A stretch of 8,971 nucleotides of DNA from Phycisphaerae bacterium (GCA_030630315.1 DAOVNI010000044.1:1-8971); one strand, 5' to 3'. Positions 1 through 6,930 are shown, counted from the first letter of the stretch. The notes: generated by a model not told the origin, from the letters alone. A program made the numbers and translations.

Positions 1-466
1 GAACAATCCATCCTTCGGGCCGTTTTAATAAAGTGCCGACGAATCTATTTTGTGCTCGTTCAAGAATCTCGACCACTTTGCCGCTGTACCGCATCTGCCC
101 GCCGCGTTTACCTTTTTTTACAACCTTGGCGGCAACGATATCGCCCGTCATTGCCTCGCCTGTTGCGCTCGGCGGTATAAATAAATCACCGTGCAAATGG
201 GGTTCGAGAGGCGTTATGAAACCAAATCCTTTAGGGTTAGCTCTGAATGTCCCTATAATTCGGCCCGACATCGAGGGCAGGCTAATCAAATTCCTCCCAC
301 CCACTACCACGTGCCCGGCCCGACGAAGCTCCTCAAAAGCCAACTTAAACTGCTGATAATCTTCCGAACTTACACCTAATGCCTTGGCTAATTGTGAAAG
401 TTTCAGCGGTGCGTAATCAGTATGCTTCAATAACTTAACTATTTTTCTTTTGAAAATTTCAGGCAT
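1..466 (-). CDS. rnr: Ribonuclease R, N-terminal part (cut by window edge)
   Basis: RNase R is a cytoplasmic 3'-to-5' exoribonuclease that degrades structured RNA and takes part in mRNA and rRNA turnover. Only about 155 residues are visible, and the reading frame runs open off the left edge. Residues 1-65 look like the winged-helix domain found at the start of RNase R (KRKIVKLLKHTDYAPLKLSQ, then a helix-turn-helix-like LAKALGVSSEDYQQF). From about residue 68 a cold-shock/OB domain begins, with the typical GRIIGTFRANPKGFGFI and GDLFIPPSATGEAMTGDIV stretches. The catalytic RNB domain and the S1 domain would lie outside the window. The ATG at 464-466 is the only usual start codon after the in-frame TAG at 476-478. 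No clear Shine-Dalgarno site precedes it, which is odd next to the strong sites of neighbouring genes. The family assignment is firm from the two domains; RNase II is less likely because of the N-terminal winged helix. Confidence 0.93.
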   Translation of the reverse strand, partial: MPEIFKRKIVKLLKHTDYAPLKLSQLAKALGVSSEDYQQFKLAFEELRRAGHVVVGGRNLISLPSMSGRIIGTFRANPKGFGFITPLEPHLHGDLFIPPSATGEAMTGDIVAAKVVKKGKRGGQMRYSGKVVEILERAQNRFVGTLLKRPEGWIV

Positions 467-509
467 TTGACCAATCTACAAAAAACAAGAAAGCGCCCAA
501 CCGATTTTT

Positions 510-587
510 ACCCCGTTAGATATTGAACCTCACTCACTCTCTTCTCAATTTGCTGTTTCCATTAGATGATTTCATATCTAACGGGGT
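510..587 (-). repeat. Inverted repeat with an alternative inner partner, upstream of rnr
   Basis: A perfect 14-base inverted repeat joins 510-523 (ACCCCGTTAGATAT on the plus strand) and 574-587 (ATATCTAACGGGGT), with 50 bases between the arms. A third, related segment at 559-567 (CCATTAGAT) can also pair with 576-584 across an eight-base loop: in the minus-strand transcript all nine pairs form if one G-U wobble is allowed. The shared arm can therefore take only one partner at a time. The element lies after the terminator of the DUF5703 gene and ends 43 bases before the rnr start. Neither arm is followed by a T-run typical of an intrinsic terminator. It could be a leader structure of rnr or a dispersed intergenic palindrome; the sequence alone does not decide. 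Confidence 0.7.
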
Positions 588-616
588 CTATATCGACTAA
601 GCGCCGTATTTATCTG

Positions 617-644
617 AAATAAAACCCCACACATAACTGTGAGG
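617..644 (-). terminator. Probable rho-independent terminator after the DUF5703 gene
   Basis: On the minus strand the sequence CCTCACA GTTA TGTGTGG forms a seven-position stem with one T-T mismatch and a four-base loop (plus coordinates 627-644). It is followed by GG and then TTTTATTT (617-624). It lies about 60 bases after the stop of the DUF5703 gene, in the right place and orientation to end that transcript. The imperfect stem makes it weaker than the terminator at 3816-3840. Confidence 0.55.
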
Positions 645-703
645 CATACTCCAGAAATAAAATCAACGGCTCTATTCGTTTGACCCGAATACCTTTTGTA
701 AGG

Positions 704-2980
704 TCACTGCGGCTCTATTTTCACCACGTCCTTTGCTCGCGACCGCGGCGTTACTTTCAACTGCCGCAGTTTACCCTCCCGATACACGCCTTCTACCGTT
801 GTGTTCATAGGCGCATGCAGCTTGAATTCAACATCCCATTCTTTCGGCCAGGCGCCAAACAGCAGTATTTTTCTGCCCTCGGTTTGCAGCAGCATCCTCT
901 GCAGCGCCGTCATCGCCACGGCCCCGTGGTCCTGGTCGGGAATCCAATCATAGTTCGGCCCCCAGAAAGCCGGGAACCGGCTGCCCCCGTGTTTCGTCGA
1001 GAAATTCTTCGTCACAAATCTTGACGCGTCCCCCGCCAGACCAAGATACGCCGCCTGAATTGCTGTTTGATACCAACCTCCCGTCCCCTTGTGCACACGC
1101 CGGTTATATGTCTCAACACCAATCTCCAGACCGCCCTTGCCCACTCCAAAAAGCCGGTACGGAAATATAGCGTACAATTCCGGATTCTCCTGGTTTCGCT
1201 TCATACTATATTTCTCCGCCGGCAGTATAAAACGTTTGCCATTCTCTTCCTTCATCGGCACCGCCGGCAGGTCCGCGAGCGTCTTCTTCCAGGATTTGCG
1301 CTGCGCCCTCGTCGTCAAATCCGCCGGAAGTTCCAGCAGCCGGCCGAGTACATACCTCAGCCCCGCAACCTCCGGCAGCGGATTTACACACTCCCACCAC
1401 GTCTCCAGCGCCTGAGATGGCTCGAAGCGAATCTTGCCCTTCTCGTCGCGCTCCCAGTGCTCATCGTAGAAAGTAACGGTCGCTTCAGCTAACGGCAGCA
1501 GTGTATCACGCAGAAACTTTTTATCCTGTGTAATGGCGTAGTAGTCTAACATCATCGCGGTTATTTCAATTCCGCCCTGCCACTCCCGCCGGATATACCG
1601 GTTAATCGTTTCAGGCCCTTTATGTCCCCACCCGTAATCGCAATTCCCATTTGTCCCCCAGAAGTACATCGTCTCCGGAAAGAAAGCCCCATCGTGCTTA
1701 TAATAAATCCTTGTCTTGTCCTTACACAGCCCGAGGACATTCTTATACATCCGAAACAGCGGCTGCATCAGGTCGAAGTCGCCCGACGCCGGCATCGACC
1801 AGTAAGGTAGCCGCGTGTTTTGCCACCAAAACATCCCGCCCCAGCGCCGATAGTCACCATCAAAATGCTCATTACCAATCTGCGCATCGACCGTAAAGAT
1901 TGAGCCGTTAAATTTGATAGGATATGCCCCCCTGCCCCCGCACGCATTAATCCACCGCTGCAAGGTGTAGCCGCGCGTGACCGTCTCAGCGTCTTCTGCG
2001 CCGCTGACGAAAATCCAGCTGCGGTTCCAGAACTCATCCCACCACCTCCTGTGTTCGGCACGCGCAGCCTCTAAGTCCAAGGCTTCGACCGCCCCTATCT
2101 GCCTGTCCAGCAGCTTGAACCAGCCGTCACGGCTTTGGGTCTGCGCCGTCAGCAGATAAATCGAAACCACAAAACGCCGCCGTACTTTACCTGATTTCAA
2201 AGTCACTGCGTCAACCTTTTTGAGCCCCTCGCCCTTGATACATCCGCCAAATGTACGACCCATAAGCGGGTCAGGATACTTACTAAGCAGCTCACCAAGG
2301 TGTTGGTTCTTTAGCGTTATCGGATAACAGGACTTCTCATTTCGATGATACCATACAATACGGTTGTCTTTGGCGGGCAAAATCATATCGGGATAAACGA
2401 TAATCGGATAACCATTCTTGTCGTTACGAGTTAGCCCGCGGGCGCTGTTCGCCTCGTTTCCCTTGAGTTCACGCTCACCTCTGCGCCATACCTCAAGGTG
2501 TGTCTCGAGATTAAAACGCTGTTCACCCTCGGCTTCAACGCGTATGACCTGCCGATTGGCATCCACCCATACGCGCAGCTTTACCTTCCGCTCTGCCGGC
2601 CCCGCTGTTATCTCAATCTCCCCCTGCCGCAGCTTCAAAGTTTGCTTAAACGGCATCCCCTTTTCAAAGGGATTCGGCAACAGCTTCACCCGCACCAGGC
2701 CGAGTTTCAGTAAGCGCGCGTTCTCACTCCACGCATCGGTCTTACTAATATAAAAGAGAAGGTCGCCGCCTTCCTCGACCCAGACGTTCAGCCCGATATC
2801 GCCGTTACCTATTGGCATCGACCCCGACGAACCCTTGCTCGGCGTCCCCCAAACCACATTGTATTGACTCAACGGGTCTTCCGACCCCTCAGCCCCAATC
2901 GCAGCCGGGCAGATTCCCACCCACACTGAAAATATCAACAAAACTGATAGTCTGCTTTTTTTCTCCATTACCCTTCCCAT
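704..2980 (-). CDS. Secreted DUF5703 / six-hairpin glycosidase-like protein
   Basis: This 758-residue protein starts with a signal peptide (KK-SRLSVLLIFSVWVGICPAAIGA, cleavage near residue 30), so it is probably periplasmic or secreted. Residues about 38-300 match the DUF5703 type: YNVVWGTPSKGSSGSMPIGN, then a GDLLFYISKTDAWSEN stretch around 72-87. From about 310 to 700 the aromatic-rich, helical sequence resembles the (alpha/alpha)6 barrel of GH95/GH65-like enzymes, including MFWWQNTRLPYWSMPASGDF (383-402), the ETWWECVNPLPE acidic motif (526-537) and QDHGAVAMTALQRMLLQ (683-699). The C-terminus (TVEGVYREGKLRQLKV) fits a closing beta-sandwich. A role in hydrolysing a polysaccharide or glycan is inferred from this fold; the substrate cannot be named. 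Three N-terminal starts are possible: ATG 2980, ATG 2968, or the ATGs behind the interrupted leader at 2981-3001. Only 95 bases separate it from the upstream nitroreductase gene, so the two may be co-transcribed. Confidence 0.85.
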   Translation of the reverse strand: MGRVMEKKSRLSVLLIFSVWVGICPAAIGAEGSEDPLSQYNVVWGTPSKGSSGSMPIGNGDIGLNVWVEEGGDLLFYISKTDAWSENARLLKLGLVRVKLLPNPFEKGMPFKQTLKLRQGEIEITAGPAERKVKLRVWVDANRQVIRVEAEGEQRFNLETHLEVWRRGERELKGNEANSARGLTRNDKNGYPIIVYPDMILPAKDNRIVWYHRNEKSCYPITLKNQHLGELLSKYPDPLMGRTFGGCIKGEGLKKVDAVTLKSGKVRRRFVVSIYLLTAQTQSRDGWFKLLDRQIGAVEALDLEAARAEHRRWWDEFWNRSWIFVSGAEDAETVTRGYTLQRWINACGGRGAYPIKFNGSIFTVDAQIGNEHFDGDYRRWGGMFWWQNTRLPYWSMPASGDFDLMQPLFRMYKNVLGLCKDKTRIYYKHDGAFFPETMYFWGTNGNCDYGWGHKGPETINRYIRREWQGGIEITAMMLDYYAITQDKKFLRDTLLPLAEATVTFYDEHWERDEKGKIRFEPSQALETWWECVNPLPEVAGLRYVLGRLLELPADLTTRAQRKSWKKTLADLPAVPMKEENGKRFILPAEKYSMKRNQENPELYAIFPYRLFGVGKGGLEIGVETYNRRVHKGTGGWYQTAIQAAYLGLAGDASRFVTKNFSTKHGGSRFPAFWGPNYDWIPDQDHGAVAMTALQRMLLQTEGRKILLFGAWPKEWDVEFKLHAPMNTTVEGVYREGKLRQLKVTPRSRAKDVVKIEPQ

Positions 2981-3013
2981 CTAACCATCCTTTCTCATCA
3001 TCGTTTAACTCCT
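2981..3013 (-). other. Shine-Dalgarno plus six-codon leader ending in TAG in frame with the DUF5703 gene
   Basis: On the minus strand a strong AGGAG (3009-3013) lies seven bases before tandem ATG codons (2996-3001). The codons that follow read MMRKDG, then TAG (2981-2983), and the next codon is the ATG of the DUF5703 gene (2980) in the same frame. The best ribosome-binding site in this gap therefore serves a six-codon reading frame and not the large gene directly. The large gene also has a second, weaker AAGGA-type site inside these codons. Possible readings are translational coupling through a tiny leader peptide, an amber mutation in an originally longer N-terminus, or a sequencing error. 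Confidence 0.5.
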
Positions 3014-3075
3014 AATACCGCTGGGCGTCAAGATCTGTTACCCCTCAAACGTATGTGCCACTCCTCAGACGACCG

Positions 3076-3744
3076 TCACACGAAGGTAGTTATCTCCTCC
3101 AGCGTTTTCTTTTGTATATCGGGTACCGTCGCCCCTTCAGCAGGATACCCAACCACTAACACCAAAAACAGCCGTTCGTTCTCCGGCCGTCCAAGTATCC
3201 GCTTCAGAAACCCTGTTCGGCTCGGCGTGTACGGCAGCGCAGCCAGACCCACGTTGTGAATCGCCGCGACCAACATCCCCGTGGCTATTCCAACCGACTC
3301 TCGCACGTAGTAATGTTTTACCTTCCGGCCATCCTCCAGCACACCGTGGTTCTGTGCGAATATCACTATCAGGTACGGCGCTGCTTCCAGGAATGGCTTT
3401 TGATAATCCGTCCCGAGAACCGATACTGCATCAAGCTGCTCCTCCCCGCCACCTCCGTGATAGAACTTGTACTCCTCCTTTTCCGCCGACTCACGTATTT
3501 GCCGCTTTACTGCAGCGTCACTCACCACCACAAAGGACCACGGCTGCATGTTCGCTCCGCTTGGCGCAGAACCCGCAGTGAGCAGGCACTCCTCAATCAC
3601 CTCACGCCGCACCGCTCGGCTCGAAAAATTGCGCACGCTCCGCCTTCGCTGCATATCGCTGCGGAAAGAAGCCGCGCGCTGCCGCATCTCCTCCTCCGGA
3701 TATTCATGGTAACAAGCCAGTGGAACGTATTTTACTCCTGTCAT
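3076..3744 (-). CDS. Iodotyrosine deiodinase-like flavoprotein (nitroreductase superfamily)
   Basis: This 222-residue soluble protein probably binds FMN and reductively removes halide from halotyrosines. It has no signal peptide or membrane anchor, unlike the human enzyme. The FMN-phosphate motif RRRSVR (33-38), PSGANMQPW (61-69) and the late NVGL...TPSRTG segment (164-177) define the fold. Compared with human iodotyrosine deiodinase as I remember it, a constant offset of 66 residues places Arg34, Arg35, Ser36 and Arg38 on the flavin-binding Arg100, Arg101, Ser102 and Arg104. It also places Glu91, Tyr95 and Lys116 on the substrate-clamping Glu157, Tyr161 and Lys182, and Thr173 on Thr239, which contacts flavin N5. 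The C-terminal GRPENERLFLVLVVGYP and ATVP stretches also match that family. The ATG start has an excellent GGGAGG site (3749-3754) four bases upstream. A terminator lies upstream (3816-3840), so it begins a new unit, possibly shared with the DUF5703 gene. The superfamily is certain; the dehalogenase specificity is a strong inference. Confidence 0.85.
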   Translation of the reverse strand: MTGVKYVPLACYHEYPEEEMRQRAASFRSDMQRRRSVRNFSSRAVRREVIEECLLTAGSAPSGANMQPWSFVVVSDAAVKRQIRESAEKEEYKFYHGGGGEEQLDAVSVLGTDYQKPFLEAAPYLIVIFAQNHGVLEDGRKVKHYYVRESVGIATGMLVAAIHNVGLAALPYTPSRTGFLKRILGRPENERLFLVLVVGYPAEGATVPDIQKKTLEEITTFV

Positions 3745-3815
3745 AATACCTCCCGCACAATCTCATCCTATTCCCGTCACCCCCTTCACGGTTAGCCCCC
3801 CATCTCTCTTTATGT

Positions 3816-3840
3816 AAAAAACCGCGACGCCCCGCGTCGC
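3816..3840 (-). terminator. Rho-independent terminator after the propeller glycosidase gene
   Basis: On the minus strand GCGACGC GGG GCGTCGC forms a perfect seven-pair GC-rich stem with a three-base loop (3824-3840). It is followed by GG and six T residues (3816-3821). It lies about 75 bases after the stop at 3917 and separates the HEAT/glycosidase operon from the deiodinase-like gene. Confidence 0.85.
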
Positions 3841-3916
3841 TTCCATATCGGTTAGCCACCAGCTCTGCTGGGGGTCAAAATGTATTTTTCCCCGTCCTCT
3901 CGGCGGGGGCGCAAAC

Positions 3917-4972
3917 TCAGCGACGCCAATTCTTTGCGTCCGCTGCAGCGCCCTGTTGGACAGGAGCTTTTCCGGGCCAGCTCCAGTTCTTTAGATCATC
4001 ACTCCATGCAATCCCTAAAGAGCAATTAGCATCCACATTATCCTGGGTCTTCTTCTTCCCTGGGCCGCCACCATGAAAAAACATCAGGTATTTTCCAATG
4101 CGACGTTCTTTTCGTAAATCCAGCACAACTCCCGCCGTAATTCTGTTTTCCGCCCAGGGCCACTGCTGCTGGCCGAGTGTGATTAGACCGTTGACATCAC
4201 GCCATTGTTTCAAATCCTTCGAGCGCTTGACTCCGATGCCATTGCCGGGAGAATGAAAGAGCACATATTCGTCACCGTCAGCGAGAACGCACACGTTTTC
4301 ACCGCTATCGGCACGCCCGAAATAAGTCCAGTTCGCCAGATCGTAAGACCACGAAAGACTCACCCCGTTTTGTTTATAAAAGCACCACCACTTGCCGCGC
4401 TCATCCTTGTCTTCAATAAGGTACGGGTCAATCATTCGCCCCATCTGCTCCACAGAAATGGCCGGACCCTTGACCCGCAGCAGCTCCGGTTCGCTCCAGC
4501 ACAGCAGGTCCTTACTCCGCATGACGAACAAACGGGCGTTTCCGTCGGCCCAGCGCAGCTTCTCACCCCGCCGATACTCCAGCCGCGGATACGTCTGCAG
4601 GCACAGAACCCAGTCGTCCGCAAATCGCACCACATTCCCTGGACTTGAGAAGTTGCGGTGCTGTCCCTTCGGCGTGATGATTCTGGGCGTTGACCAATCC
4701 TGCAAATCGCACGATGTACTAACAGCCGTGTACGAGTAGATCAGGCCATCGGCTTCCGTTCGCACGAGAGTATAAAACAGATAGAATGACCCGGCATGAT
4801 AGAGCGCCGCCGGGTCACGGTAGGCTATTCTTGAATCGCCCTGCAAAACAATAGGTGACTTGATTCTGTAAAAGTCAAGTGCTGCACCAAGACTCGTATT
4901 TCCACCCGATACCGCCTGTGCAACAAACAATCCAACAAAAAACCATATAAATAATACCTTCTTACCAAACAT
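3917..4972 (-). CDS. Exported five-bladed beta-propeller glycosidase-like protein (GH43/GH32/GH117 type)
   Basis: This 351-residue protein has a signal peptide (KKVLFIWFFVGLFVAQAVSG) and should act outside the cytoplasm. The motif S-x-D-L-x-x-W occurs five times, at residues 87-93, 153-159, 209-215, 251-257 and 324-330, which marks the five blades of a propeller of the arabinanase / invertase type. Asp53 in YRDP, Asp182 in IDPY and Glu275 in AENRIT sit where acidic active-site residues of such families are found, so a glycoside hydrolase role is plausible. I cannot fix the exact family or substrate. The chosen ATG (4970-4972) has GGAGAGG just upstream; a TTG at 4990 would put six extra residues before the signal peptide and is less likely. 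The gene follows the HEAT-repeat gene by 21 bases, which suggests one operon, and a clear terminator follows it. Confidence 0.8.
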   Translation of the reverse strand: MFGKKVLFIWFFVGLFVAQAVSGGNTSLGAALDFYRIKSPIVLQGDSRIAYRDPAALYHAGSFYLFYTLVRTEADGLIYSYTAVSTSCDLQDWSTPRIITPKGQHRNFSSPGNVVRFADDWVLCLQTYPRLEYRRGEKLRWADGNARLFVMRSKDLLCWSEPELLRVKGPAISVEQMGRMIDPYLIEDKDERGKWWCFYKQNGVSLSWSYDLANWTYFGRADSGENVCVLADGDEYVLFHSPGNGIGVKRSKDLKQWRDVNGLITLGQQQWPWAENRITAGVVLDLRKERRIGKYLMFFHGGGPGKKKTQDNVDANCSLGIAWSDDLKNWSWPGKAPVQQGAAADAKNWRR

Positions 4973-4993
4973 GGTCCTCTCCAACGTCAAAGC

Positions 4994-6601
4994 TCACCGG
5001 CGCGGCTTATCCGTGTTCTCTGCAGGGTTTAGTTGTTCACTTTGTCGTTGCGCAGCCAGCCAATCGTCCCACATGGCATACGCCTCTTCGACCAGTACAA
5101 CATGAACCAAATCCTTCTCAACAAAAATTGCATGGTGGTACTTGCTGTAGTTTAACACCTTCACGCCACGACGTAAGGCTGATAGAGCGGTATGGCCTGT
5201 TTGCCCCGAGACTATGTGGTCTTTATCTTTTTGCAGGATACTGTCACTCAACCGTACCGCGATTCCGGCTTTGTCACCAACATGGGCAAAATAGCCCTCG
5301 ACCGGAAGTGAAGGTAGCCTCGGCAACTCCTTATCCCTGAGCACTTGATACGTCTCCGGCGCCGAGACCTTTGCCAAAGTCTCCAGAACTTCCACGTGGT
5401 GACTGTTAGGTTTCCTCTTCTTCAGTTCGCTGAGTATTCTTTCAACTGTTGGAGGGTTCCCAATTCGCGCCAGGGCGAGAGTAGCCGGGGAGTAGTCCGA
5501 ATATCGGCCAGTATCAAGCATTGAAAGAAGCTCCGGGATCGCTTCTTTTGCTTCGAGCAAGCCAAGCTGTGTTGCCGCCACATGTTCGAGGTAGTCATAT
5601 TTTTTCTTTGCGATTCTCTTCCTTAGAAGCGGTATCGCCTTTCCGGACTTTAGCTTGCCGAGTAACCTCATGGCGTCGGCCTTGATGTTGGCGTCCGTTC
5701 CTCTGTCAGCTACCACCACGCGTCCGCTCTCGAGGAAGGAAATCACAGAGGGCTCGATTGGCGTGGCGTCGACTTCTGTAAGACGACTAATCATCGAATC
5801 GCGGAAGGCGCCATCGCTTTCTTTGAGCCAATTCATTACGAGGGGAAAAACCCGGGAGTCCTGCCACTTAGCGAGAACTGCAAGAACGTAACGGTTAATA
5901 TCACGCCATGGCCGATTCTGCACACATGAACTGTAGATCTGATCCGCACATTGCTTTGCATCAAGGTTGAACAGGGCCCATACCGCCCAGTGCTGTATCC
6001 TGCTATCGCTTGCTGACAGGAGCTGCCTGATATGCGGGACAGCATCAGTTCCGTTGACTGCCACAATGTCCTTAAGGGCATAATAGTACTTCTGGGGATC
6101 GCTGAAAGCAGGAATCAGGTGGGGGACGGCCAAAGGTGATTTCAAATCAACCAAGATCCTCAAAGCCGTATGGGAGACATCAAAAGATGGGCTTTCTGCG
6201 AACTCAGATATGGCTCGATCGATCCCAGTGGGGCTGTGTATTTGGCAAATGTATTGTACCTTGTGGAGCAGACGATTTATATCACGATCCGAGAATTCTC
6301 CAGCCAAGCCTTCCAAGGCGTTTTGCAGGATAATCGAGTAATCGCTATCCGTAAGTGCGTAACGCAGAGACGGGCGTCGAACATCATCATCACGCTCAAT
6401 AACAACGAGCTCGTCGATCAATCCGAACCGAACATTTGGGTCCTCAGATTGTATGCGGCAGAGGAGATCCGGCACAGTGGTGGCTGCCTGCTCAGAAAGG
6501 ACGGGGACAGATGGTCGAGCATACAGACATTGGCTGATTGCCAGAAGAATGGTGAGGAGCTGCCCTATATAACAGCGATGTGAATCCTTTATCAGTCTCA
6601 T
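4994..6601 (-). CDS. Exported HEAT-repeat protein with an unassigned C-terminal region
   Basis: The predicted 535-residue protein begins with a signal peptide (h-region GQLLTILLAISQCLYA, cleavage probably before ARP). Most of the chain, about residues 40-430, is built from helical pairs of the HEAT type, such as SPLAVPHLIPAFSDP, DAVPHIRQLLSASDSRIQHW and KEAIPELLSMLDTG. Such arrays serve as protein-binding scaffolds and no catalytic motif is visible. The last 100 residues (436-535) do not follow the repeat and contain alternating hydrophobic strands (YHHAIFVEKDLVHVVLVEE); I do not recognise this part. The start at ATG 6599-6601 puts the signal peptide at the N-terminus and has a weak GGGA nine bases upstream. 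A TTG at 6643 would add 14 residues and has no better site. It is closely followed by the propeller glycosidase gene, so the two exported products may work together, which is inference only. Confidence 0.75.
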   Translation of the reverse strand: MRLIKDSHRCYIGQLLTILLAISQCLYARPSVPVLSEQAATTVPDLLCRIQSEDPNVRFGLIDELVVIERDDDVRRPSLRYALTDSDYSIILQNALEGLAGEFSDRDINRLLHKVQYICQIHSPTGIDRAISEFAESPSFDVSHTALRILVDLKSPLAVPHLIPAFSDPQKYYYALKDIVAVNGTDAVPHIRQLLSASDSRIQHWAVWALFNLDAKQCADQIYSSCVQNRPWRDINRYVLAVLAKWQDSRVFPLVMNWLKESDGAFRDSMISRLTEVDATPIEPSVISFLESGRVVVADRGTDANIKADAMRLLGKLKSGKAIPLLRKRIAKKKYDYLEHVAATQLGLLEAKEAIPELLSMLDTGRYSDYSPATLALARIGNPPTVERILSELKKRKPNSHHVEVLETLAKVSAPETYQVLRDKELPRLPSLPVEGYFAHVGDKAGIAVRLSDSILQKDKDHIVSGQTGHTALSALRRGVKVLNYSKYHHAIFVEKDLVHVVLVEEAYAMWDDWLAAQRQSEQLNPAENTDKPRR

Positions 6602-6658
6602 CCCAATTATTCCCAACACTGGATATATGCGTCGGTTTCGCAAAGCAAAGACATCCGC

Positions 6659-6670
6659 TTAATCGATTAA
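6659..6670. repeat. Perfect 12-base palindrome at the end of the small membrane protein gene
   Basis: TTAATCGATTAA is perfectly self-complementary and covers the stop codon of the small membrane protein gene, about 60 bases before the HEAT-repeat start. It could be an operator-like site for the HEAT/glycosidase operon. An AT-rich palindrome of this length can also arise by chance. Confidence 0.35.
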
Positions 6671-6930
6671 TTAGTCGACTTCTGTTTCTTGGCGGTCAAT
6701 CGAATCGCTATATATGGAATGAGGAAGCCCACAAACACAAGTATCTTGAGCAATCCCATCCCACAGTAATTCATTACATCGAACTCGTGCCTGGTTATGT
6801 CGAACATCGCGCTATGAAAATCATACATCCACCCACCTGCGGCTAAGAACAACACGAACCAAACCAGCAGCAGCACAAAGCCATATATGAAACATCTTAG
6901 CAGCACACCTGTAATAAAGCGTGTATCCAT
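6667..6930 (-). CDS. Small two-helix membrane protein, DUF6868-like
   Basis: This 87-residue protein has two hydrophobic segments, about residues 7-31 (rich in L, V, F and W) and 57-77 (MGLLKILVFVGFLIPYIAIR), joined by a polar loop (GGWMYDFHSAMFDITRHEF), and a basic tail. It should lie in the inner membrane. The spacing and the motifs WFVLFLA, MFDITRHEFD, YCGMGLLKI and PYIAIRL resemble the DUF6868 family as I remember it; no function is known to me. The ATG has GGAGG nine bases upstream (6940-6944). It lies 121 bases after rpsT and 65 bases before the HEAT-repeat gene, all on the same strand, so co-transcription is possible but no shared function is indicated. Confidence 0.75.
   Translation of the reverse strand: MDTRFITGVLLRCFIYGFVLLLVWFVLFLAAGGWMYDFHSAMFDITRHEFDVMNYCGMGLLKILVFVGFLIPYIAIRLTAKKQKSTN

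Noticed and set aside
1206..2061. Minus-strand reading frames inside the DUF5703 gene in another frame
   Set aside because: They overlap a well-supported long gene and have no family features or ribosome-binding sites.
680..3015. Plus-strand reading frames opposite the DUF5703 gene
   Set aside because: They are antisense shadows with low-complexity Arg, Ser and Pro-rich products and no protein-family features.
3003..3031. TTGACG with TTAAAC 17 bases away as promoter of the DUF5703 gene
   Set aside because: The -10 match is poor, and a start near 2997 would leave the strong AGGAG at 3009-3013 outside the transcript.
3859..3871. CCAGC-TCT-GCTGG hairpin
   Set aside because: Only five pairs and no T-run; probably no separate function.
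3890..3909. CCCCG/CGGGG inverted repeat after the propeller glycosidase gene
   Set aside because: On the minus strand it is followed by A residues and not T residues; the terminator at 3816-3840 fits far better.
4973..4990. TTG start for the propeller glycosidase gene at 4990
   Set aside because: The ATG at 4972 has GGAGAGG directly upstream and begins the signal peptide cleanly; the TTG version would consume that ribosome-binding site as coding sequence.
6602..6643. TTG start for the HEAT-repeat gene at 6643
   Set aside because: It adds 14 residues before the signal peptide and has no convincing ribosome-binding site.
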